DNA of 64,000 nt from Duganella sp. Root336D2. Its GTDB lineage: Bacteria > Pseudomonadota > Gammaproteobacteria > Burkholderiales > Burkholderiaceae_D. A program made the translations under genes and the position numbers. The stretch is taken from positions 901,407-965,406 of the forward strand of contig NZ_LMDB01000012.1 in the NCBI RefSeq assembly GCF_001425005.1. The letters run 5' to 3'. The notes beneath the pieces are model-generated. The model ran no database searches and was not told the DNA's origin. It worked only from the letters and a program-made list of their open reading frames with translations. Positions 45,081-55,300 of the stretch are shown in pieces; the stretch's first letter is position 1; each line of letters begins with the position of its first letter.

Positions 45081-45926
45081 TCATAGGTTGACTTCCAGTC
45101 CCTCGTAGGCGAGGAATACTTGCAGGCCGCCCAGCTGGCCGGCGTGGCGCGCCATGACTTCGGCGAACACCGCTTCCAGCTCGTCGTCGCTGCGGGTCGG
45201 TTCGTGATGGGTGCAATACAGGCTGCCGGCGCCGCAGCGCAGCGCCAGCGCCAGCGCGCTGTCGAAGCTGCCGTGGCCCCAGCCCACCTTGGCCGGGTAT
45301 TCGTCGCGCGTGTAGGAACAATCCGCGACCAGGACATCGACGCCTTGCACCAGGGCGTCGATGGCGGCTGCGTGCCCGGCGTCGGCGGGCGGTTCATGGT
45401 CGCCGGTGAAGAACAGCGATTTGCCGTTGCAGTCGATGCGGTAGCCGAGGTCGGTGACCGGGTGGTTCATCAGCACGTGGCGCACGCGGGCATCGCCGAC
45501 TTCCACCGCTTCGTCCGGCGCCAGCGTGCGGTACTCGATGGTGGCATCCATCTGCGCTTCGCCGACCGGGAAATAGCTGAATTGGAGCTGCACTCCCATC
45601 ACGTGCTCGATGCCCTTGCCGATGGCGGGGTCGCCGGCGCCGTGAATGCGCAAGCGGCTGCCTTTCACGAACAAGGGCGAGAAAAAGGGCAGGCCGTGGA
45701 TATGGTCCCAGTGGCTGTGGCTGATGAACAGGTTGGCTTCGATCGGACGCTGGGGGGCGGCCAGCAGGGCTTGCGCCAGCGGGAACAGGCCGGTGCCGGC
45801 ATCGAGCACGATCAAGGTGCCGTCGTCGCTGCGTACTTCAATGCAAGTGGTATTGCCGCCGTAGCGCACGGTTCGCGGCCCGGGGGAGGGAATGGAACCG
45901 CGCACCCCCCAGAACTTGAATTTCAT
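45081..45926 (-). CDS. MBL-fold metallo-hydrolase (COG1235 type)
   Basis: Metal hydrolase of 281 residues. N-terminal KFWGVRGSIPSPGPRTVRYG and GGNTTCIEV are typical of the PhnP/cyclic-nucleotide-phosphodiesterase-like branch. Metal ligands: HSHWDH (about 69-74), later His in NHPVTDLGY, Asp in FFTGDHEPP and His in CTHHEP. Substrate not assigned; cyclic nucleotides or phosphodiesters are possible and would fit the neighbouring cyclase. It is the first gene of an operon with the GAF-GspE gene and is divergent from the HD-GYP gene. Confidence 0.88.
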   Translation of the reverse strand: MKFKFWGVRGSIPSPGPRTVRYGGNTTCIEVRSDDGTLIVLDAGTGLFPLAQALLAAPQRPIEANLFISHSHWDHIHGLPFFSPLFVKGSRLRIHGAGDPAIGKGIEHVMGVQLQFSYFPVGEAQMDATIEYRTLAPDEAVEVGDARVRHVLMNHPVTDLGYRIDCNGKSLFFTGDHEPPADAGHAAAIDALVQGVDVLVADCSYTRDEYPAKVGWGHGSFDSALALALRCGAGSLYCTHHEPTRSDDELEAVFAEVMARHAGQLGGLQVFLAYEGLEVNL

Positions 45927-46024
45927 CGAAGGCCCCTGGTGTTGTTGACTTGATTGCCTGTTAAAAAGCTAGTCGAATTGGCAAGAGTGATCATAGCGTT
46001 TTTTTGCCCGTTACAGGCAGATTC

Positions 46025-46054
46025 TTGTGTGCGCCGGCGCGGCAGGGATACACT
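46025..46054 (+). promoter_or_regulatory. Promoter of the HD-GYP/cyclase operon
   Basis: TTGTGT (46025-46030), 18-bp spacer, TACACT (46049-46054), ending 6 nt before ATG 46061; no Shine-Dalgarno is visible. Confidence 0.5.
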
Positions 46055-46060
46055 TCAAGC

Positions 46061-47665
46061 ATGGAAGACTTGACCCCGACCCAGCTTGCGGCGCGGCTGG
46101 AACAGCTCACCGAACTGAGCGTCGCCCTGGGCGACGGGCAGGATACCGGGGTACTGCTCGAGCGCATCCTGCTGGCGGCCAAGCACTTGACCCATGCCGA
46201 TGGCGGCACCCTGTACCGCCCGGATGCCGGGCGCACCAAGCTCTTGTTCCATATCGCCGTCAACGATACGCTGGGCCTGCACCTGGGCGGCGGCAGCGGC
46301 GGCGCCATCGACATAGCGCCGGTGCCGCTGGTGGACGGGGCCGGCATGCCCAAGCTCGATTCGGTAGCCGCCTACGCGGCCAACCAGGGCCGCGCGGTAA
46401 ACATCGACGATGTCTACCAGGCCGGCGAATTCAATTTCTCCGGCATGCGCCAGTTCGACCAGCGCTTTGGCTACCGCACGCGCTCGATCCTGACGGTGCC
46501 CCTGCGCGACCACGAAGGACAGCTATTGGGCGTGCTGCAGCTGGTCAACGCGGGCAATGCGGACGGCGTGTTCAGCGCCACCGACCAGCGCTTCATCGAG
46601 GCGCTGGCAGCGCAGGCGGCGGTGGCGCTGACCAAGCAGCAACTGGTGGCCCAGCTCGAGCAACTGCTGGAAGCGCTGGTCAACCTGATCAACATCGGCA
46701 TCGACGAAAAGTCTCCGTATACCGGCCGCCACTGCCAGCTGGTGCCGGTATTGACCATGATGCTGGCCGATGCTGCGCATGCTGCCGAGAGCGGGCCTCT
46801 GGCCGCTTTCCGCCTGTCGGAAGGCGAGCGCAAGCAGCTATGGCTGGCCGGGCTGCTGCACGATTGCGGCAAGATCACCACGCCGGTGCACGTCGTGGAC
46901 AAGGCGACCAAGCTGCAGACCATCTACGACCGTATCGGCTTGCTCGACACGCGCTATGAGGTGCTGCTGCGCGACGCCGAATTGCGCGCCTTGCGCGCCG
47001 AGCTCGATGGCGGCGACGGCCCGGCGCTGCAGGCGGCGCTGGCGGCGGAGCAGGAGCAGTTGCGCGCCGAGCGTGAGTTCCTGCGCCAGGCCAATATCGG
47101 CGGCGAGGGCATGGCGCCCGAAGCGCAGCAGCGCGTCAGCCGGATCGCCCGGCGGCGCTGGCGCGGCCCGGACGGTCAGGAGCAAGCCCTGCTCAGCGAG
47201 GAAGAGGTGGAAAACCTGACCATCCGTTTCGGCACCCTGACCGAGGCCGAGCGCAAAGTGATCAACAACCATATCGTGGTCACGGTGCGCATGCTCGAAT
47301 CGCTGCCCTGGCCGCAGCACCTGCAGCACGTGCCGGAATACGCCGGCGGGCACCACGAGCGGATGGACGGCAAGGGCTATCCGCGCGGGCTGGTGCGCGA
47401 ACAGATGTCGGTGCCGGCGCGCGTGATGGCGATCGCCGACATCTTCGAGGCCCTGACTGCGCGCGACCGGCCATACAAGAAGGGCAAGATGCTGTCCGAA
47501 TCGCTCGACATCCTGGGCAAGTTCAGCCTGAACGGGCATATCGATCCCGACCTGTTCGATATCTTCATCCGCCGCAAGGTCTACCTGGAATTCGCACGGC
47601 AATACATGGACCCGCGCCAGGTCGACGCGGTCGACGAGTCGCGCATCCCCGGATACACGCCGTGA
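46061..47665 (+). CDS. GAF-HD-GYP protein, probable cyclic-di-GMP phosphodiesterase
   Basis: A 534-residue cytoplasmic signalling protein. The GAF domain (about 1-200) contains TRSILTVPLRDHEGQLLGVL. The HD-GYP domain has LLHDCGKITTPVHVVDK (about 263-280), an insert of roughly 90 residues rich in Ala/Glu/Arg, then NNHIVVTVRMLE, HHERMDGKGYPRGL (about 432-445) and IADIFEALTARDRPYKKG. The HD pair and GYP motif needed for cyclic-di-GMP hydrolysis are intact. The insert sets it apart from compact HD-GYP enzymes. Start at MEDLTPTQ; the stop overlaps the cyclase start (TGATG). Confidence 0.9.
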   Translation: MEDLTPTQLAARLEQLTELSVALGDGQDTGVLLERILLAAKHLTHADGGTLYRPDAGRTKLLFHIAVNDTLGLHLGGGSGGAIDIAPVPLVDGAGMPKLDSVAAYAANQGRAVNIDDVYQAGEFNFSGMRQFDQRFGYRTRSILTVPLRDHEGQLLGVLQLVNAGNADGVFSATDQRFIEALAAQAAVALTKQQLVAQLEQLLEALVNLINIGIDEKSPYTGRHCQLVPVLTMMLADAAHAAESGPLAAFRLSEGERKQLWLAGLLHDCGKITTPVHVVDKATKLQTIYDRIGLLDTRYEVLLRDAELRALRAELDGGDGPALQAALAAEQEQLRAEREFLRQANIGGEGMAPEAQQRVSRIARRRWRGPDGQEQALLSEEEVENLTIRFGTLTEAERKVINNHIVVTVRMLESLPWPQHLQHVPEYAGGHHERMDGKGYPRGLVREQMSVPARVMAIADIFEALTARDRPYKKGKMLSESLDILGKFSLNGHIDPDLFDIFIRRKVYLEFARQYMDPRQVDAVDESRIPGYTP

Positions 47666-49920
47666 TGCGCCGCCTGCTGCGACGCTACGGTGCGCGCTGG
47701 CTGCTGGGGCTTGCGCTCACGGCCCTGGCGCTGCTGCAGCTGGTGCAGTTGCTGCCGTCGGAATCGCTGGCGCGCATGGACAGCTTTTTCGCCGGCCTGC
47801 GCATGCGGCTCGAAGTGCCAGAGCTCGATCCGCGCATCGTCATCGTCGACATCGACGAGCGCAGCCTGGCCGAAGTGGGGCGCTTTCCCTGGAGCCGCGA
47901 CAAGGTGGCGCGCCTGGTCGAACAACTGACCGGTCCTTACCAGGTGGCGGCGGTGGGCTTCGACATCTCCTTCCCCGAGCCCGACACCAGCTCCGGCTAC
48001 GGCGTACTGGAACAATTGGCGCAGGGCGAATTGCGCCAGGTGCCGGGACTGGCGCGCGCGCTGGCCGGGCTGCAGCCGCAGCTCGATTACGACGGCCGGC
48101 TGGCCGCTGCCATGCGCGGCCAGCCGGTGGTGCTGGGTTACAGCCTGTCGGGCAGCCAGCGCAAGGGCGTGCTGCCGGCGCCTGCGTTCACGGTTGAGAG
48201 CCTGAACGGGCGCACGCTGGACGCCTACACGGCGCAAGGCTATGAAGCCAATATCGCGCCCTTGCAAGCGGCAGCGGCAGGCGCCGGCATCTTTACCGCG
48301 CTGGTCGACAGCGATGGCCTGGTGCGTTCCTCGGCCCTGCTGCAGCGCATCGGCGACGGTTACTACCCGACGCTGGCGCTGGCCACGGTGTCGGCAGCAC
48401 TGGGTGGGCGCGCCATTGCGCCGTTGTGGCAGGGTAGTGTCGATACCTTGAGCGCGGCCGAGCGCCAGGGCGGCGGGCTGGATGCGATTGCCCTGTTCCA
48501 TAGCGAAGGGAAGCTGCGCATCCCGGTCGGTGAAGGCTTGACCAATACCGTGCAGTTCCGCGGACGCGGCGGCCCGGCCGGCGGCGCTTTCCGCTATGTG
48601 GCGGCGGCCGACGTGCTGGCAGGGCGCGCCAAACCGGAACTGCTGGCCGGCACCATCGTGCTGGTCGGCACCAGCGCCCCTGGCTTGAACGATTTGCGCG
48701 CGACCCCGGTCAACGCCGAATACCCGGGGGTGGAAATCCACGCCAACCTGGTCAAGTCGATTCTGGACGACAGCTTCAAGCAGCGGCCCGACGTGGCCAC
48801 GCAGATCGAAGTGCTGCAGGCGCTGGTGCTGGGCGGCGTGCTGGCGCTGGCGTTGCCGGTACTGGCGCCGGCCTGGGGCATCCTGCTGTCGCTGGCGGCG
48901 CTGGCCGGTACGGTGGCCCTGAACTTCCTGTTGTACCGCCGCTATGACGCGGTGCTGAACCTGGCCACCTTGCTGCTGCTGGCAATGGCGCTGTTCGTGC
49001 TGAACCTGGCCTGGGGTTATTTCTTCGAAGTGCGGCGCGGGCGCGCCCTGGTGTCGCGCTTCGGCGAATACGTGGCGCCGGAGCTGGTGGCGGAGATGGC
49101 GGAAGACCCGTCCCAATACAGCATGGAGGGCGCGAGCCGCGAGCTGAGCGTGATGTTCGTCGACGTGCGCGGCTTCACCACCATTGCCGAGGGCCTGTCG
49201 CCGCAGGAGCTGCGCGAGTACATCAACCGCTACCTGACTGCCATGTCGGAAGAAATCCGGGACCGCCACCGCGGCACCCTGGACAAATACATCGGCGATG
49301 CCGTGATGGCGTTCTGGGGTGCGCCGCTGGCCTGCAGCGACCATGCCGGGCGGGCAGTGGCGACGGCGTTGGCGATGCAAGCCACGGCGGCGCGCCTGAG
49401 CCTGGAATTCGAGCAGCGCGGCTGGCCTGCGCTGCGCATCGGCATCGGCATCAATAGCGGCCCGATGCACGTGGGCGACATGGGTTCGCGCATCCGCCGC
49501 GCCTATACGGTGATGGGCGACGCGGTGAACCTGGCTTCGCGGCTGGAGGGCATCACCAAGGTGTACGGGGCGGGCATCGTGGCGGGCGCTGCGACGCGGG
49601 CGGCGGCGCCTGAATTTGCCTGGCGCGAACTGGACCTGGTACGGGTCAAGGGCAAGCTGGAGCCGGTGGCCATCTTCGAGCCGCTGGGCCTGCAAGGCGA
49701 GCTCGATGCGGCGGGCCAGGCTGCACTGCAGCAATGGCAGCAGGCGCTGGCCCTGCTGCGCGCGCAGCAATGGCTGGCGGCCGAGGCATTGCTGGCGCCA
49801 CTGGCTGCCGCATCGCCGCAAAACATGCTGTATGCGCTGTACCTGGAACGCATCGCCCGCTACCGGGAACAGCCGCCCGGACCAGGCTGGGACGGGGTCA
49901 CAAATTTCGACAGCAAATAA
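47665..49920 (+). CDS. CHASE2-domain class III adenylate/guanylate cyclase
   Basis: Membrane-bound cyclase of 751 residues. One N-terminal membrane helix (about 10-30), an extracytoplasmic CHASE2 sensor (about 35-330, with IVIVDIDERSLAEVGRFPW and FDISFPEPD), three closely spaced helices (about 365-455), then a class III catalytic domain (about 475-650). Metal-binding Asp occur in FVDVRGFTTIAE (about 497) and KYIGDAVMAFWG (about 544); AYTVMGDAVNLASRLEG and GIGINSGPMHVGDMGS are intact. The C-terminal ~70 residues are helical. ATP versus GTP preference is not settled here. Coupled to the HD-GYP gene by a 1-base overlap. Confidence 0.93.
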   Translation: MRRLLRRYGARWLLGLALTALALLQLVQLLPSESLARMDSFFAGLRMRLEVPELDPRIVIVDIDERSLAEVGRFPWSRDKVARLVEQLTGPYQVAAVGFDISFPEPDTSSGYGVLEQLAQGELRQVPGLARALAGLQPQLDYDGRLAAAMRGQPVVLGYSLSGSQRKGVLPAPAFTVESLNGRTLDAYTAQGYEANIAPLQAAAAGAGIFTALVDSDGLVRSSALLQRIGDGYYPTLALATVSAALGGRAIAPLWQGSVDTLSAAERQGGGLDAIALFHSEGKLRIPVGEGLTNTVQFRGRGGPAGGAFRYVAAADVLAGRAKPELLAGTIVLVGTSAPGLNDLRATPVNAEYPGVEIHANLVKSILDDSFKQRPDVATQIEVLQALVLGGVLALALPVLAPAWGILLSLAALAGTVALNFLLYRRYDAVLNLATLLLLAMALFVLNLAWGYFFEVRRGRALVSRFGEYVAPELVAEMAEDPSQYSMEGASRELSVMFVDVRGFTTIAEGLSPQELREYINRYLTAMSEEIRDRHRGTLDKYIGDAVMAFWGAPLACSDHAGRAVATALAMQATAARLSLEFEQRGWPALRIGIGINSGPMHVGDMGSRIRRAYTVMGDAVNLASRLEGITKVYGAGIVAGAATRAAAPEFAWRELDLVRVKGKLEPVAIFEPLGLQGELDAAGQAALQQWQQALALLRAQQWLAAEALLAPLAAASPQNMLYALYLERIARYREQPPGPGWDGVTNFDSK

Positions 49921-50048
49921 GCAACACTCAACGGTGCGCGCCCGCGCGCAGGCGTAGAATGAAGCTGTGGTTGGGGCTTTTATGGCCTAAACTGAAGGTA
50001 ACAAGAATTGCTCCTTTGCCAGGCAATCGCATGCCCGGGAGAACGATC

Positions 50049-50672
50049 ATGAAGCCTAGCCTTGTGCCGATCCTGGCCCTTGCAGCCTGCACCGGAGCGC
50101 TTGCCGCGCCGCCCAGCCACGACCGTGACCGCGACCGCGACCGAAATGCGCCTGCCTTTGATTTTTCCGCCACCGCTTATCCGCAGTCGAACCTGCCCGG
50201 CCTGCCCGGCACCACCCCGACCACGCGCCTGGCGGCCACGCTGACACAGACCCTGCCGCGCGATTGGATGGTGCGCGCCAGCGTCAATACCCATTACACC
50301 CCAGGCGAAGTGTCGCTGCAGGACAGCCTGGCGCCCGCCGCGTCGACGGCCTTGCGCCTGATGGCCCACCGCGATGCGCTGCGGGACGGCGGCCTGGGCA
50401 GCAACGTCGAGCTGTATTCCCCGGATATCTGCCTGGGGGCCGGCCGCCATTGCCGTGCGTTGCTGTATTACGACCGCAATGCCCTGCGCTACAACCGTGC
50501 CACAAATGGCCAGTTACGCAGCCGTAACGTGGGCAGCGCCGGTATCGGCGTACGCATGAAGATCGACAGGAATTCCAGCATGCAGCTTGACCTTGGCCGC
50601 GTGGTACGTTCGGACATCATGCCGGACGATGCGCGAAGCCGCGTGACGCTGCGTTATGGCTATGCATGGTGA
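50049..50672 (+). CDS. Half-barrel protein resembling the C-terminus of TpsB
   Basis: A 207-residue exported protein (signal peptide PSLVPILALAACTGALAAPP). From about residue 70 it lines up with the last third of the TpsB encoded next: DWMVRASVNTHYTP vs DWQWRAIANVQYTP, NVELYSPDIC vs NLELYTPNLC, LQLDYG-type strand before VV in both, and both end in a beta-strand with a terminal aromatic (RYGYAW vs LRLGLAY). It has no POTRA domain and only 6-8 strands. It may be a broken duplication kept in frame with a new signal, or an accessory barrel piece. A short DRDRDRDR stretch follows the signal. Start at MKPSLVP because of the signal; longer frames lack one. Confidence 0.75.
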   Translation: MKPSLVPILALAACTGALAAPPSHDRDRDRDRNAPAFDFSATAYPQSNLPGLPGTTPTTRLAATLTQTLPRDWMVRASVNTHYTPGEVSLQDSLAPAASTALRLMAHRDALRDGGLGSNVELYSPDICLGAGRHCRALLYYDRNALRYNRATNGQLRSRNVGSAGIGVRMKIDRNSSMQLDLGRVVRSDIMPDDARSRVTLRYGYAW

Positions 50673-50804
50673 ACGGGCCGACATCGCTCCACTGCAGGCA
50701 AAACACCACATTCCCGCGTCTCCCGAACTTCCTTGGCATTTGCAAGCCTCGACCTTTGCGCCTGCGCGCTGGGCCGGGGCTGTTGTTCATTCCCTTCCCC
50801 TGAT

Positions 50805-52388
50805 ATGAAAAAAATTCAACAGCGCCTTGCGTTTCTTGTTGCCGTCACATTGGCCGCTACGGCCCATGCCGCCAGCGATCCCGGCCCCGATCCTGGCATC
50901 GTACGTTTCGACATCGAGCGCTACGATGTGCGGGGCAACACCTTGCTGCCGCCGGACCAGGTGGCGCGGGTGCTGGCGCCATACACGGGCCCAGGGCGCG
51001 ACTTCGGCGACGTACAGCAGGCGCTGGAGGCGCTGACGGCGGCCTACCAGGCAGCCGGCTACCGCCTGGTTGCGGTCACGCTGCCGGAACAGGAACTGGC
51101 GCGCGGGGCGGTGCGGCTGGAGGTGGTGCAGACCCGTATCGGGCAGGTCCTGGTGCGCGGCCAGCGCCATGTGGACGAGGCCAATGTGCGGCGTGCGCTG
51201 CCGCCGCTGCGCGCCGGCGAAGTGCCGAACCTGGAAGAAATTTCGGCAGCGCTCAAGCTGGCCAATGAGCATCCCGCCCGCCAGGTCACCATGAAGCTGC
51301 AAAGCGGCAGCCGCGAGGACGAGGTCGACGCCTTGCTGGAGGTGGCCGATGAACGGCAATGGAAGGCCATGCTCAATGTCGACAACAGCGGCACCGAGCA
51401 GACCGGCCGCGCCCATATCGGGTTCGGCCTGCAGCATGCCAACCTGTTCGGGCTGGACCACCTGGCCAGCCTGCAGTACACCACCTCGGCCGAAGAGCCG
51501 GGGCGGGTCAAGGTATACGGCCTGGGCTACCACATTCCGCTGTATCAACTGGGCGACACGCTCGACTTTTACGCCAGCTACTCGAACATCGATTCCGGCA
51601 CGGTGGCGGTGGGCGCCTTCAGCGTGGCGGTCAGCGGCCAGGGCACGGTGTTTGGCGCGCGCTACAGCCATTACCTGCCGCGCCATCCCGGCTATGAAGG
51701 GAAGCTGCTGTTCGGCGCGGAATCCAAGGCGTTCCGCAACAGCGTGCTGCTGCTGGGACAGGAGCTCGGCAACAACGTCACTGTACGCCCGCTGAGCGTG
51801 GGTTACCTTGGCAGCTGGAGTGCGCCGCAAGGCGATGCCGGGCTGTCGCTGACGCTGCTGCGCAACCTGCCGGGCGGCAAGCGCGGCGGCCAGGACGACT
51901 TCAGCCGTGCGCGTGCCGGGGCGCCGGATGACTACACCATTGCGCGCGCGGGCGCCAGCATCAGCCGGCTGCTGCCCGGCGACTGGCAATGGCGCGCCAT
52001 CGCCAACGTCCAGTACACCCCGGACGCGCTGGTGCCGGGCGAGCAGTTCGGCGCCGGCGGCGGCGCTTCGGTGCGCGGCTTGCCCGAACGCGAAATCGCC
52101 AACGACAAGGGCGCCAGCCTTAACCTGGAACTGTACACGCCCAACCTGTGCAACGAGCGCTGGCAATGCCGCTTGCTGGCCTTCCATGACCGTGCCCATG
52201 TGCGGCGCAATGATGCACTGCCGGGCGAACTGACGGCTGCCTCGGTGGCCAGCAGTGGTCTCGGCTTGCGCGTGCTGCTGGGCAGCCAGGCCAACCTGCA
52301 ACTTGATTATGGGCACGTGGTGCAGGGCGGCCCAACCGGGCGCGACGGCAGCGGCAGGCTGCACCTGCGGCTCGGCCTTGCCTATTGA
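50805..52388 (+). CDS. Two-partner secretion transporter TpsB (ShlB/FhaC/HecB family)
   Basis: Outer-membrane Omp85-type pore that exports the TpsA partner. It has 527 residues with a signal peptide (FLVAVTLAATAHAA), POTRA domains (about 35-185, YDVRGNTLLPPDQVARVLAP ... ALEALTAAYQAAGYRLVAV; VLVRGQRHVDEANVRRALPP) and a 16-strand barrel ending LHLRLGLAY. The lid-loop tip motif VRGLPER (about 423) corresponds to the family VRGY/F. Start at MKKIQQR by signal peptide. It lies 132 nt after the half-barrel gene and 10 nt before tpsA. Confidence 0.93.
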   Translation: MKKIQQRLAFLVAVTLAATAHAASDPGPDPGIVRFDIERYDVRGNTLLPPDQVARVLAPYTGPGRDFGDVQQALEALTAAYQAAGYRLVAVTLPEQELARGAVRLEVVQTRIGQVLVRGQRHVDEANVRRALPPLRAGEVPNLEEISAALKLANEHPARQVTMKLQSGSREDEVDALLEVADERQWKAMLNVDNSGTEQTGRAHIGFGLQHANLFGLDHLASLQYTTSAEEPGRVKVYGLGYHIPLYQLGDTLDFYASYSNIDSGTVAVGAFSVAVSGQGTVFGARYSHYLPRHPGYEGKLLFGAESKAFRNSVLLLGQELGNNVTVRPLSVGYLGSWSAPQGDAGLSLTLLRNLPGGKRGGQDDFSRARAGAPDDYTIARAGASISRLLPGDWQWRAIANVQYTPDALVPGEQFGAGGGASVRGLPEREIANDKGASLNLELYTPNLCNERWQCRLLAFHDRAHVRRNDALPGELTAASVASSGLGLRVLLGSQANLQLDYGHVVQGGPTGRDGSGRLHLRLGLAY

Positions 52389-52398
52389 GGACATCGAC

Positions 52399-55300
52399 AT
52401 GGACTACAGCAAGCACAGCAAACTGCAGCGCAAGCTGCTTGGCCTGGCGGTCGCCTCCTGCTTCGGCGGCGCGCTGGCCAATCCCGTGGCGCCGCAAGTG
52501 GCGACCGGCCAGGCCAGCTTCAGCCAGCAGGGCAATGTCTTCACCGTCGCCAATACGCCCAACACCATCATCAACTGGCGCAGCTTTTCGATCGGCGCCG
52601 ACGAAGTGACGCGTTTTGTGCAGCAGGGGGCCGGCAGCAAGGTGCTGAACCGGATCACCGGCCAGGATCCCAGCCGCATCCTGGGCAGCCTGCAGTCGAA
52701 CGGCCAGGTCTACCTGCTCAACCCGAACGGCGTGCTGTTCGGGCAGGGCGCGCGCATTGACGTGCAGGGCCTGGTGGCGTCAAGCCTGGCGCTGTCCGAT
52801 GCCGATTTTCTGGCCGGACGGCTGCACTTCAGCGGCGGAACAGGCGCCGGCAAGGTGGAGCACCAGGGGCAGATCAGCACCGGGCAAGGCGGCCTGGTCT
52901 ACCTGGTGGCGCCGCAGGTGGAAAACAACGGCATTATCCATGCGCCCGGCGGCGCCGTGATGCTGGCGGCAGGCCATAGCGTACAACTGGTGGACGGCGC
53001 CAACCCGGCCCTGCAGGTCGTGGTGTCAGCGCCGGACGACCAGGCGCTGAACCTGGGCCAGGTGGTGGCGCAGGGCGGGCGCATTGGCATCTTCGGCGCG
53101 CTGGTCAACCAGCGCGGCACGGCCAGCGCCGACAGCGCGGTGCGCGGCGCGCAAGGGCAGGTCCTGCTGCGCGCCAGCGGCCGCACGATGGTCGAAGGCG
53201 GCAGCCGCACCACGGCGCGCGGCGGCGGCGAGGTTGCCGTGCTGGGGCCGCAAGTCGGCCTGCTGGGCGATGCGCGGGTGGACGCCAGCGGCGAGGAAGG
53301 CGGCGGCAGCGTGCTGGTGGGCGGCGACTACCGCGGCGCCAATGCGCAGCTGCCGAATGCGCGCCAGGTGTATGTCGGGAAGGACGTGGTGCTGGCGGCC
53401 GATGCCGGCGGCAGCGGCCAAGGCGGCAAGGTGATCGTCTGGGCCGACGACAGGGCCAGCGTGCAGGGCAGCATTTCGGCGCGCGGCGGGTCGCTGGGCG
53501 GCGATGGCGGCCTGGTGGAAACCTCGGCGCACCAGTTGGAACTGGGCGGCCTGCGCGTTGATGCGGGCGCGTCGCAAGGCCGGCGCGGCCGATGGCTGCT
53601 TGATCCCTTCGATATCGAAGTGAAGCTGGCGCCGGGCGTGCCGGCCACGCTGTCCGATGTCGCCAGCTTCTTCTCCGGGCCCTCCACCGGCGTGACGGAA
53701 CTCGCCACCTCGCTGTTGAACGGGGCGACGGCCGATGTCACCTTGCAGGCGCGGCACGACATCACTTTTGTCGATCCGGTCGCGATTGGCGCGCCGGGTG
53801 TGGGATTGCTGGCCCAGGCCGGCAATCACATCATGGTCAAGGGCAAGCTGGCCACCAATGGCGGCATGCTGCGGCTGCAGGCCAATGACCCGGCATCCGG
53901 TGCCGCAACCGGCAGCGGCGCGGTGAAGCTGATGGCAGGTATCGAGACCGGCATGGGTGCCATCGAACTGAGCGGTGCGGAAATCGAGGTCGGCGCCGGT
54001 GTCTTGCTGGCGGGGCAGGAAATGCGCTGGAAGGCCGACAGCATGCGGATCGGCAGCGGCGCCCAGATACAGGCCGCCAACAGCGTTTCCCTCAACCCGT
54101 ATGGCGCCAGCACGGAGATCAAGCTGGGCCAAACCAGCGATGGGACGCCCGGGGTGCTGAGCCTGGATGGTGCGGAGCTTTCATCCATCTTCACGCAAAA
54201 CCTGAATATCGGCTTGGCCCAGTATGGGGGATTGCTCAGCGTGGAGGGCATGCTGGACCTGGCCGGCAGCAATGCCGGCAATGCGATGCTGACCCTGGCC
54301 AGCAGCGCTATTGCGGTGAACGGGGCACTGAAGCCGAGGTCCGGGCTTTACCTGCAGAGCGGCGGCGCCGTCAGCGGCAACGGGTCGATCTCCGCGCCGG
54401 TCCTGCTGATCAATGCCGGCTCGGTGGCGTTGAACGGTCCCAACCAGGTGATGGGCCTGGCGGCCTCGGCTTCCGGCGATATCAGTTTCAGCAATATCGG
54501 CAACCTGAACCTGACCTTTGGCAACGGCCAGGTCGGCGTGCAAACGCCCGGCAACGTGACCTTGAAGGCGGGCAGTTTGAACCAGGATCCCGGCACACCG
54601 GTGCGCGCCGCCAGCCTGACGCTGGACGGGAGCGGCCAGGTCAACCTGGCCAGTGGCGGCAACCTGGCAGGAAGCCTGCGGGCCGAAGGGGTAGGCAACC
54701 TGAACTATGTCGATGGCGGTACGCTCGAGGTGCTGGCACTGAGCCAGTCCGATGCCGTCAATAGCCTCGGATTTGGCAACCTGCGTGTGCGCGCCAGCGA
54801 CCTGGTGGTCAACGGCGCGGTCAATGGCAATGGCAAACCGGTGCAGCTGGAGGGCGCCTCGCTGCGGCTGGCCCGGACTGCCGCGGTCAGCGGCGGCTCC
54901 ATGCTGCTGCGTGCCACGAGCGGCAGCCTGGTCAGTGAAATCGGCTCCCAGCTCAGCGGGGGCGATATCGGCCTCGAGGCCAATGCGATGAGCCTGGCTG
55001 GCCAGGCAAATGCCGAGCACAGCATTCGTGTCTCCAGCATTGGCGGCGCCGCCATCCGGGTGGGCGGCACGCCGACCAGCGAGAGCGGCGGGCTGGTGCT
55101 GGGCAATGCCGACCTGGGCCGGCTGGTAGCGCCCAACCTGGTGATTGGGGGCTTCGCGTTCGACCCCAGCGGCAAACCCGTTTTCAATGCCGGCAATATC
55201 ACGGCGGACCAGCTCGACCTCACCGGTTCTGCCGCGCTCACTTCGCTGGTACTGCAAACGGGCGGTAATGTGGACCTGCTGGGAACGGTCAAGCTGCCGG

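Noticed and set aside
42449..45091. 880-codon plus-strand frame opposite the GAF-GspE gene
   Set aside because: Antisense shadow; the minus-strand product has all ATPase motifs.
45074..45397. Longer N-terminus for the GAF-GspE protein
   Set aside because: It would overlap the whole end of the MBL gene and reads as Arg/Ala/Thr-rich shadow sequence.
47581..49821. 746-codon minus-strand frame opposite the CHASE2 cyclase
   Set aside because: Antisense shadow with Gln/Arg/His-rich translation.
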